Assembly (NCBI RefSeq): GCF_900101045.1
Contig: NZ_FNFN01000005.1
Coordinates: forward strand, 310,001-374,000
DNA length: 64,000 nucleotides
Source of the DNA: Nocardioides sp. YR527
Lineage (GTDB): Bacteria > Actinomycetota > Actinomycetes > Propionibacteriales > Nocardioidaceae
Direction: 5' to 3'
Part shown: piece after piece, positions 55,969-64,000 of the stretch
How positions within the stretch are numbered: the first letter of the stretch is position 1
Layout: each line of letters opens with the position of its first letter
Position numbers and translations under genes: made by a program
Notes under the pieces: generated by a model
What the model saw: only the letters and a program-made list of their open reading frames with translations
Database searches by the model: none
What the model was told of the DNA's origin: nothing

Positions 55969-55993
55969 ATCTCGACAAGCTCGACCACCGGAA
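55969..55993 (-). repeat. Short mosaic-repeat relative upstream of an MFS gene
   Basis: On the minus strand CCGGTGGTCGAGCTTGTCGA then GATTTGT resembles the minimal unit seen in cobQ (20664-20690). It keeps the GGTCGAG head and a CTTG stem but only the start of the tail. It is the only family-like sequence found to the right of 38 kb. Confidence 0.4.
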
Positions 55994-56057
55994 ACAGATG
56001 CGCCACCACCCCCCGAAGGTGCAGACTTCGCGCAACCCGAACGCGAAGGACGTACCG

Positions 56058-57245
56058 ATGACCCGACTCCAGCTGGCCCGGATGGCGGTCTTCGTCGCCT
56101 TCGCGGTCCAGGGACTGACCTTCGCCTCGCTGATCACCAGGCTCGAGTCGATCGCGACGAAGCTCGACCTCAGCGCGGGCGACGTCTTCGTCGTGCTCGG
56201 CATCACCACCGCGGTCGGGGCGGTCGGCAGCGTCGTCGCAGGTCACCTCGCCACCAGGATCGGCAGTGCCGCGACGCTCTCGCTGATGCTCGGCGGGGCG
56301 TCGCTGGCCGCGGTCGCGCCGGCCTTCGCGCCGACGTTCGTGACCCTGCTGGTCCTCAACGGCGTCTACGGCTTCTTCCTCGGCGGTGTCGACGCCTCGA
56401 TGAACATGCAGGGCACGGCCACCCAGGACGCGTACGCCCGCCCGTTGATGAACGGCTTCCACGCGATGTGGAGCGCGGCGGCCGTCCTCGGCGCCGTCTA
56501 TGCGACCGTGACGATCGCCCTCGGCGTACCTCTGGGTCTGGACATGATCCCCATCGCCGTCATCGGTCTGGCCGCCAACCTCGCCACGTTCCGGTTCCTG
56601 CTGCCACCGGAGGCGGTCGACGCTGCCGAGCATCGAGCCAGCAGTACGCAGCGCCCCAAGGTCCAGCTGCCGTGGCTGCCCCTCCTCCTCGTCGCGGTGC
56701 CGACGTTCGCGATGTGGTTCATCGACTCGGCGGCCTCCGCGTGGGGAGGGATCTACGTCGTCGACGGACTGGGCGCAGCGGCGGCTGTCGCGCCGGCGAT
56801 CTATGCCGCCTACCAGCTGGTCCTCCTGGCCGTACGCCTCCCCGGCGACCGCCTCGTCGCCCGGTTCGGTCCCGAGCGGGTGATCCGCACAGGCGGCATC
56901 GTCGGCGTCGGCGCCCTGGTGCTGATCGTCGTCGCGCCGCACTGGAGCGTCGCGGCCGTCGGGTTCGCAGTGCTCGGCGGCAGCCTGGCGATGGTCCCGC
57001 CGCAGTCCTTCGTCGCCGCCGCCCACATCTCCCCGGACAACGCCGAGGAGGCGATCGCCCGGGTCAACCTGGCCAACTACGCCGGCTATCTCGCCGCCGC
57101 CTCCCTGATCGCCGCGGTCGCCGAGGTCTTCGGCGAGCGCTCGATGTTCCTCGTCCCGCTGGCGATCTCGGTCCTGATCCCGCTGATGGCCGGCCGCTTC
57201 GCGACCCGGCCGGAGACGGTGCCCGAGCCCGACGCGGTCTCCTAG
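56058..57245 (+). CDS. MFS transporter (YbjJ/FucP-like group)
   Basis: The 395-residue protein has twelve predicted membrane segments. QLARMAVFVAFAVQGLTFASLITRLESIATKLDLS at the start, GGVDASMNMQGTATQDAYARPLMNGFHAMWSAAAVLG in the middle and VNLANYAGYLAAASLIAAVAEVFG near the end recall the YbjJ-type group of unknown substrate. ATG 56058 follows GAAGGA. The stop overlaps the end of the convergent glycerate kinase gene by four bases. A role in organic-acid or sugar-acid transport is possible but not shown. Confidence 0.75.
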   Translation: MTRLQLARMAVFVAFAVQGLTFASLITRLESIATKLDLSAGDVFVVLGITTAVGAVGSVVAGHLATRIGSAATLSLMLGGASLAAVAPAFAPTFVTLLVLNGVYGFFLGGVDASMNMQGTATQDAYARPLMNGFHAMWSAAAVLGAVYATVTIALGVPLGLDMIPIAVIGLAANLATFRFLLPPEAVDAAEHRASSTQRPKVQLPWLPLLLVAVPTFAMWFIDSAASAWGGIYVVDGLGAAAAVAPAIYAAYQLVLLAVRLPGDRLVARFGPERVIRTGGIVGVGALVLIVVAPHWSVAAVGFAVLGGSLAMVPPQSFVAAAHISPDNAEEAIARVNLANYAGYLAAASLIAAVAEVFGERSMFLVPLAISVLIPLMAGRFATRPETVPEPDAVS

Positions 57246-58393
57246 TCGAGGCTGGGTGCGCGCTCGCAGCGATCTCGGGCAAGGCGAGCCACCTGGCCTC
57301 CGGTGCGGCGCAGCAGTTCGGGGGCATACCGGACGCATCTGTCCGGGTCGGGGTCGAGCGAGATCAGGTCGAGGACCGTCATCAGCCCACCCCCTGCCGC
57401 CTGAGCAGGCGACAGGCAGTTGCGTCCCACGACCGCGATGACCGGTACGCCCAGGGAGCCGGCGAGCCGGGCGACGCCTAACGGACCTTTCCCGGCGAGG
57501 CTCTGGACGTCCAGGCTGCCCTCGCCCACGACGACCAGGTCGGCGAGGCTGATCTGCTCCTCGAGGCCGATCAAGTCAGCGACCACGTCGATGCCTGGCC
57601 GGAAGGTCGCCCCGAGGGCGAGCAGCGCGAAGCCCGTCCCCCCGGCGGCGCCGGCACCCGGCACGCTCGAGAGGCCGGCACGGGTCGGTCCACAAACCGC
57701 CCGGGCGAAGGCGTCCAGTCCGGCCTCGGCCACGAGCAGGTCATTGCTGCGAAGACCTTTCTGCGGGCCGAAGACGTGAGCCGCCCCCTCAGGGCCGAGC
57801 AGGGGGTTGGTGACGTCGCAGGCGGCGACGATGCGTACCCCCGCCAACCTGGCCCGCGCCGCGCTCAGGTCGATGGTGGTCGTGCTGCCGAGGTGTCGGG
57901 CCCCGCGGCCCACGGACTCACCGTTGCGATCGAGGATCATTCCCCCGAGGGCCTGGAGGACGCCGGCGCCTCCGTCGGTGCTTGCGCTGCCGCCGAGCCC
58001 GACGATCACCTCGGTGGCACCCGCGTCCACCGCGGCTGCGATGATCTGGCCGAGACCGTAGGTGGAGGCCGCCCACGGAGCCAGGCGCCCCGCCGGAAGG
58101 CGTTGCAGCCCGCAGGACTCGGCGAGCTCGATGACGGCCCGGGCACCGTCCACAGCGTAGGTGGCTTCGACCGGCAACCCGGTCGGCCCCTCCACCGTCG
58201 CCCTGCGGGCAGACCATCCCGCGGCCAAGGCCGCCGCCACGGTCCCCTCGCCGCCATCGGCGATGGGGGAGCGGCGTACGAGGATCCGGGGGTCCTCGTC
58301 CCGGATCCCCTCGGCCAGATGGTGGGCGACATCGGCGGCGTCGAGCGAGCCTTTGAACTTGTCCGGCGCCAAGAGGATGGTCGGATGCGTCAT
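57242..58393 (-). CDS. Glycerate kinase (GlxK/GarK type)
   Basis: The 383-residue enzyme phosphorylates glycerate to a phosphoglycerate. Family motifs are TILLAPDKFKGSLDAADVAHHLAEG, SPIADGGEGTV, IVGLGGSASTDGGAGVLQALG and VVGEGSLDVQSLAGKGPLGVA. The start overlaps the stop of the dicarboxylate transporter, so both form one operon. With the tartrate dehydrogenase encoded nearby it would channel tartrate-derived glycerate into central metabolism. Whether it yields 2- or 3-phosphoglycerate is not decided by sequence alone. Confidence 0.9.
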   Translation of the reverse strand: MTHPTILLAPDKFKGSLDAADVAHHLAEGIRDEDPRILVRRSPIADGGEGTVAAALAAGWSARRATVEGPTGLPVEATYAVDGARAVIELAESCGLQRLPAGRLAPWAASTYGLGQIIAAAVDAGATEVIVGLGGSASTDGGAGVLQALGGMILDRNGESVGRGARHLGSTTTIDLSAARARLAGVRIVAACDVTNPLLGPEGAAHVFGPQKGLRSNDLLVAEAGLDAFARAVCGPTRAGLSSVPGAGAAGGTGFALLALGATFRPGIDVVADLIGLEEQISLADLVVVGEGSLDVQSLAGKGPLGVARLAGSLGVPVIAVVGRNCLSPAQAAGGGLMTVLDLISLDPDPDRCVRYAPELLRRTGGQVARLARDRCERAPSLD

Positions 58394-60033
58394 CAGCCTG
58401 CGATTCCGGTCAGCGTGGCCATGACGGGAACACAAGCGATGATGGCGAGGGCGCCGAGGATGTCGAAGCAGAGTCCGGACCGGATCATCTTGGTGATAGG
58501 TACGCACCCGGATCCGTACACGATGGCGTTCTGAGGTGTGGAGACCGGAAGCATGAACCCGAACGAGGCGCCGAAGGTGGCCGCGATCGCCGGGATCATG
58601 GGATCGACACCTGCTGCCGCCGCAAGCGGGATGATGATGGGCACGACGACCGCGGCCGATGCGGTGTTGCTGGTCGTCTCGGAGACGAGGATCGCCAGGA
58701 AGACGCCGAACGCGGTGATGGCCAGCGAGCTGCCGATCCCGAGACCGCCGAACGCGGCGTTGCCGATGGTCTCGGCCAGTCCGGTCGCCTGGAGCATGGC
58801 ACCGAAGATGATGCCCGTTCCGAACAGGATGATGGTGCCCCAGTCGATCTTCGTCGCGTCGCTCCAGCTCATCGTGGCCTCACGGCGGGTCCAGTTGACC
58901 GGCAGGATGAAGAGGAGGGCGGCTCCGATCACCGCGACGACCCCTTCGTTGAGCCGGTCGTCGACCAGGGCGTACGCCGCCGACTCGCTGCCGGCGACGA
59001 GACCGACGACGGCGGGGACGAGCCACAGCGTGACCGTCACGCCGAAGGCGATGACCGTGTTGATCTCGGCCCGGCTCATCCGACCCTGCTCACGCCGGCG
59101 TTCGCGGATGAACTCCTCGACGCCGTCGATGTGACGCACCTCGGGGCGGTTGATCAGCAACAGGATGACGGCGAGCACCACGAACATGGCCAGGCACATG
59201 GGCACCGCGGTGCCCGTCCACTGGGCGAACGAGATCCGCTCTCCGGTGGCTTCCTCGATCAGGCCGCGGCCGATCAGGTTGGGTGGCGCGCCGACGGGTG
59301 TGAGGAGGCCGCCGACACTCGCGCTGTAGGCGAGCATGAGCATCAGGGCAGTGCCGACGCGCAGGCGCATCGGGTCGAAGTCGGACTTCACCACACCGCG
59401 GTCCTGCATCAGGCGTCCGACGACCGCGAGGATGCCAAGTGCCGTCGGCATGAGCATCGCGACCGTGGCGGTGTTCGACACGAAGGCCGACAGCAGACAC
59501 GTCACGCCACCGAAGGCGAGGATGATCCGGAACGTCGACTTGCCCACGCCCGGGAGCCCGAGAACCAGGAATGCGATGCGCTGTGCGACTCCGTGCTTGA
59601 GCATGGCCTGAGCCAGGATGAACGCACCGATGAAGGTGAAGACCGTCGTCGACCCGAACGGTGCCAGGACCTCATCGGATGGTGCGACTCCCAGCAGGAT
59701 GATCGCGGACACCCCGATGAGTCCGCCGATGGGAATCGGGACCGGTTCACAGATCCACAACACGATGACTCCGAGGAGCACCGCAGCCAGCGTCTGCTGA
59801 GTGGAGTCGAGGCCCAGCGGCAGCAGGGCGAAGACGACTGAGACGAGCGGCGCCAGGAACCAGCCTGCGGTCTGGCGCCCCTTCTCGAACCGTTCCTCGG
59901 CGGGTGAGAGCCTCTGCTCGGACAGACTGCGGAAGGTCTTGCCGCCGAGGAGCACCTTCTCGACGTCGGTGCGCCCGGAGCTCGAGTTCGGAGGGGTCGG
60001 ATCGCTGGTGCGTGGCATCGATACGGAAGCCAT
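58393..60033 (-). CDS. DASS-family (SLC13-like) dicarboxylate transporter
   Basis: The 546-residue protein has about 11-12 membrane segments after a charged 55-residue N-terminus. The two SNT ligand-binding motifs SNTATVAMLMP and TTSNTASAAVVVP, and LTPVGAPPNLIGRG between them, are diagnostic of divalent anion:sodium symporters. With glycerate kinase and tartrate dehydrogenase as neighbours the substrate is probably tartrate, malate or a similar acid. It is divergent from the LysR regulator; the palindrome at 60115-60129 lies 82 bases before its start. Confidence 0.87.
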   Translation of the reverse strand: MASVSMPRTSDPTPPNSSSGRTDVEKVLLGGKTFRSLSEQRLSPAEERFEKGRQTAGWFLAPLVSVVFALLPLGLDSTQQTLAAVLLGVIVLWICEPVPIPIGGLIGVSAIILLGVAPSDEVLAPFGSTTVFTFIGAFILAQAMLKHGVAQRIAFLVLGLPGVGKSTFRIILAFGGVTCLLSAFVSNTATVAMLMPTALGILAVVGRLMQDRGVVKSDFDPMRLRVGTALMLMLAYSASVGGLLTPVGAPPNLIGRGLIEEATGERISFAQWTGTAVPMCLAMFVVLAVILLLINRPEVRHIDGVEEFIRERRREQGRMSRAEINTVIAFGVTVTLWLVPAVVGLVAGSESAAYALVDDRLNEGVVAVIGAALLFILPVNWTRREATMSWSDATKIDWGTIILFGTGIIFGAMLQATGLAETIGNAAFGGLGIGSSLAITAFGVFLAILVSETTSNTASAAVVVPIIIPLAAAAGVDPMIPAIAATFGASFGFMLPVSTPQNAIVYGSGCVPITKMIRSGLCFDILGALAIIACVPVMATLTGIAG

Positions 60034-60114
60034 GGGGTTCTCCTTCGGCTCAGGTTTCGATCACCATGGCAACGTGACGCGCGTCACGTCCAAGACCGAT
60101 ACTCTCTGACATAC

Positions 60115-60129
60115 ATAGGCAGCGCCTAT
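60115..60129. promoter_or_regulatory. LysR-type operator, copy 1
   Basis: ATAGGC-AGC-GCCTAT is a perfect inverted repeat with T-N11-A spacing inside it, the form LysR regulators bind. It lies in the divergent region between the DASS transporter and the LysR gene and is repeated before the tartrate dehydrogenase gene. Confidence 0.7.
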
Positions 60130-60145
60130 CAACGGAGGCCACCAC

Positions 60146-61054
60146 TTGGATGCACGACAGCTCGGCTACTTTCTCGCGATCGTCGACCACGGCGGCTTCG
60201 GTCGGGCGGCCGAACATCTCCACATCGCCCAGCCGTCGTTGTCGCAGGCGATGGCGGGACTCGAACGAGAGCTGAAGATCAAGCTCTTCGTCCGGGCGGG
60301 CAGGGGAGTGGTGCTCACCGATGCCGGGGAACAGCTGGTCGGGCCTGCGCGCCGAGTGATCCGCGATCTCGACGACGCCAGGGACGTCGTACGTTCGGCG
60401 CGGCAGCTGCGCCGGGGCCGGGTGGACCTGGTGACGATGCCGTCACCGGGCATCGAGCCCCTCACCACGATCATGTCGGCGTTCTCGCGGGAGTGGCCGG
60501 CGATGACTGTCAACGTGGCTGGGGTCTTCACACCCGAGGAGGTCGTGGAGACCGTGGTCTCCGGGGTCGCCGAGATCGGGTTCCTGGGCTCATCGGCCAA
60601 GCCCTACACGGCCGACCTCACGGTGCGACACATCGAGGACCAGCCGCTCGTGCTCATCTCGCCGCCTGGTTCCGGGCTCCCTGCCGGTGACGCGGTCGAA
60701 CGCTCGCAGCTGACCGGACTGCGCTTGGTCGTCTCCCAGCGCGGCAGCCTGATGCGTCAGCTCGTCGACGACGTCCTCGCCAGCGGCGCCGACGCTCACC
60801 TCGTCGCCGAGGTCGCTCACCGCACCTCGATCCTGCCCTTGGTCATGTCGGGGCTCGGGCATGCGGTGATGCCGTCCTCGTGGAACTCGATCGCCACCCA
60901 TGTGGGTGCGGAGGTCCGCCGGATCGAGCCCAGTTCCGTGCTCCGGGTCTCGGCGGTGTGGAGGCAGGACGTGCTCACGCCGGGTGCGGCCGCGTTTCTG
61001 GAGGTGCTCGACAAGCACCTGGACGCCGAAGACAGCGCTGAGGTCGACTCATAG
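60146..61054 (+). CDS. LysR-family regulator of the tartrate/glycerate module
   Basis: The 302-residue protein begins with the LysR helix-turn-helix (MDARQLGYFLAIVDHGGFGRAAEHLHIAQPSLSQAMAGLERELKIKLFVRAGRGVVLT) and has a two-lobed effector domain. The TTG start at 60146 is unusual but is backed by a perfect GGAGG seven bases upstream and by the family N-terminus beginning there. Matching palindromes lie 17 bases before the start and at the gene's own stop codon, so it likely controls both the transporter-kinase operon and the dehydrogenase. Confidence 0.88.
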   Translation: MDARQLGYFLAIVDHGGFGRAAEHLHIAQPSLSQAMAGLERELKIKLFVRAGRGVVLTDAGEQLVGPARRVIRDLDDARDVVRSARQLRRGRVDLVTMPSPGIEPLTTIMSAFSREWPAMTVNVAGVFTPEEVVETVVSGVAEIGFLGSSAKPYTADLTVRHIEDQPLVLISPPGSGLPAGDAVERSQLTGLRLVVSQRGSLMRQLVDDVLASGADAHLVAEVAHRTSILPLVMSGLGHAVMPSSWNSIATHVGAEVRRIEPSSVLRVSAVWRQDVLTPGAAAFLEVLDKHLDAEDSAEVDS

Positions 61055-61065
61055 GCGAGCCCTAT
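61051..61065. promoter_or_regulatory. LysR-type operator, copy 2, overlapping the regulator stop codon
   Basis: ATAGG-CGAGC-CCTAT matches the copy at 60115-60129 in both five-base arms. It includes the TAG stop of the LysR gene and lies 82 bases before the tartrate dehydrogenase ATG, a position suited to activation of that gene. Confidence 0.65.
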
Positions 61066-61147
61066 GTAGGAGATCGGACACCGGTCTTGGACGCCGCGGC
61101 GGCGGCGCGGGTTGACTCGAGACACGTTCACCAGCACGGAGGTTCCG

Positions 61148-62230
61148 ATGAGTCAGACCACACGTTTCCGCATCGCCTCGATCCCGGCCGACGGGGTCGG
61201 CATCGAGGTCGTCACGGCCGGCCTGAAGGTGCTCGACGCGCTTGCGTCGGCATCGCACGGCGCCTTCGCCTTCGATGTCGACGAGTTCCCCTGGGGCTCG
61301 GACTACTACGCCAAGACCGGCAAGATGATCGACGACGACGGCCCCGACCGGATCAAGGACCACGACGCGATCTACTTCGGCGCCGTCGGCTGGGAGAACG
61401 TGCCCGACCACATCAGCCTCTGGGGACTGCGGCTGCGGCTGTGCCAGGGCTTCGACCAATGGGCCAACGTACGTCCTGTCCACTTCCTCCCTGGCATCAC
61501 GAGCCCGCTGCGCAAGGCCGACGACACCGAGCTCGACTGGGTCGTCGTCCGGGAGAACTCCGAGGGCGAGTACGCCGGTTTCGGCGGTCGCAACTTCGGC
61601 GGTCGCGACGGCCGCGGCGAGATCGCCACGCAGTCCGCCGTCTTCACCGAGGTCGGCTGTGAGCGGATAATGCGCTACGCCTTCGACCTCGCCCGCACCC
61701 GCGGCAACAAGAAGGTCTCGAGCGTCACCAAGAGCAACGCCCAGCAGTACGGCATGGTGCTCTGGGACGACGTCTTCAAGCGGGTCGCCGTCGACTATCC
61801 CGACGTCGAGACCGAGAGCGTGCTGGTCGACGCGATGTCGGCGAAGTTCGTCCTCAAGCCTGAGGACCTCTCGGTGGTCGTCGCCTCCAACCTCAACGCC
61901 GACATCCTCTCCGACCTCGGCAGTGCGCTGGCCGGCAGCCTCGGACTCGCTGCCAGTGCGAACCTCAACCCCGAGCGACGCTTCCCCAGCATGTTCGAGC
62001 CCGTCCACGGATCCGCCCCCGACATCGCGGGGCAGGGCATCTGCAACCCCGTCGGTGCCATCGGCAGTGCCGGGCTGATGCTCGACCATCTCGGGCTCGC
62101 CGATGAGGCCAAGCGCATCCAGCGTGCCATCGAGCGCACCTGTGCGTCCGGGATCCTGACGCCGGACGTGGGCGGCACGGCCACCACCCAGGACGTCACC
62201 AGCGCGATCATCGACAACCTCGCCGACTGA
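61148..62230 (+). CDS. ttuC: Tartrate dehydrogenase / D-malate dehydrogenase family enzyme
   Basis: The 360-residue NAD- and metal-dependent enzyme belongs to the isocitrate/isopropylmalate dehydrogenase superfamily. It shows RIASIPADGVGIEVVTAGLKVL, the substrate arginine region LRLRLCQGFDQWANVRPV, VVVRENSEGEYAGFGG, and the metal and NAD regions DILSDLGSALAGSLGLAASANL and FEPVHGSAPDIAGQGICNP. These match TtuC-type tartrate dehydrogenases better than leucine biosynthesis enzymes. ATG 61148 follows GGAGG by seven bases. D-malate may be an equal substrate; glycerate formed from tartrate would feed the neighbouring kinase. Confidence 0.85.
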   Translation: MSQTTRFRIASIPADGVGIEVVTAGLKVLDALASASHGAFAFDVDEFPWGSDYYAKTGKMIDDDGPDRIKDHDAIYFGAVGWENVPDHISLWGLRLRLCQGFDQWANVRPVHFLPGITSPLRKADDTELDWVVVRENSEGEYAGFGGRNFGGRDGRGEIATQSAVFTEVGCERIMRYAFDLARTRGNKKVSSVTKSNAQQYGMVLWDDVFKRVAVDYPDVETESVLVDAMSAKFVLKPEDLSVVVASNLNADILSDLGSALAGSLGLAASANLNPERRFPSMFEPVHGSAPDIAGQGICNPVGAIGSAGLMLDHLGLADEAKRIQRAIERTCASGILTPDVGGTATTQDVTSAIIDNLAD

Positions 62231-62315
62231 CGTAGCGCCTCGACCGCGACCCGAAACTGCTCCCCGTCCATGGCGGGGAGCAGTTCGGCGTACGGGGTCA
62301 GAATTTTCCATCCGT

Positions 62316-62346
62316 TTCTTGACTCATTCAAGAATTGGCGTAGGCT
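62316..62346 (+). promoter_or_regulatory. furA promoter with overlapping Fur box
   Basis: TTCTTGA-CTCAT-TCAAGAA (62316-62334) is a perfect palindrome like the FurA/CatR boxes before actinobacterial furA-katG genes. It covers the -35 TTGACT (62319-62324), which is 16 bases from the -10 TAGGCT (62341-62346). Transcription should start at or next to the GTG of furA, giving a leaderless message. Confidence 0.75.
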
Positions 62347-62353
62347 CAGGGCT

Positions 62354-64000
<1,647 letters not shown>

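Overview
The window is high-GC DNA with short intergenic gaps and many four-base start/stop overlaps. GTG starts and probable leaderless transcripts (a -10 hexamer 6-7 bases before the start codon) are common. Gene content points to an actinobacterium, most likely a Nocardioides-like member of the Propionibacteriales. The organism is inferred from gene families and style, not from a marker gene.

0-38.5 kb is a nearly complete aerobic cobalamin (B12) locus. The + strand carries cobJ (cut by the window edge), cobM and bluB, then a ChlI/ChlD fusion, cobO, a CobB-CobC fusion and cobD. The - strand carries cobL and the operon cobN-cobF-cobQ-cobK-CbiX-like. A separate block, 36-38.5 kb, holds cobT, cobS and cobU. 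B12 and cobalt uptake is covered by a BtuCDF-type ABC system and CbtB-CbtA. Five cobalamin riboswitches sit before the ChlID operon, the nrdBA operon, btuCDF, cbtBA and cobN. A class I ribonucleotide reductase operon lies inside the locus (nrdB, a short nrdA, a 37-residue cysteine-rich ORF and a [2Fe-2S] protein). It is preceded by a promoter, two NrdR-like boxes and one of the riboswitches, which fits a switch to a B12-dependent reductase when B12 is present.

25-36 kb is accessory: an HxlR-peroxiredoxin fusion divergent from an MFS exporter, a GNAT acetyltransferase, an ArsR-type regulator with an SRPBCC protein, a phytoene-desaturase-like oxidoreductase, and the protocatechuate operon pcaH-pcaG-pcaB-pcaDC with its divergent IclR regulator.

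38.5-53.7 kb contains a metallophosphoesterase, a PadR-DUF1048-ABC exporter operon, a WXG-like secreted-protein cluster with a lipoprotein, a hydrolase/TetR pair, PhoD phosphatase, an MpaB-type oxygenase, a serpin-like protein and a membrane Ser/Thr kinase. 53.7-56 kb is a DUF222-HNH gene between long inverted repeats, resembling a REP13E12-type element. 56-64 kb has an MFS protein, then a tartrate or D-malate module (glycerate kinase, DASS transporter, LysR regulator, tartrate dehydrogenase), then furA-katG, cut by the right edge.

The most unusual structure is a mosaic palindromic repeat family confined almost entirely to the B12 half. Each element pairs inverted units that have constant ends, GGTCGAGCC and GTGTCGAGACCAACACGGTC, and interchangeable stem modules. 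Copies lie between genes, and also in frame inside ChlID, CobB-CobC (twice), CobQ (with an 18-base tandem expansion) and CobN. Every coding copy uses the same reading frame. The second most unusual feature is NrdA, which ends 14 residues after its radical-transfer tyrosine pair. The missing redox-cysteine tail may be encoded by the separate small ORF downstream.
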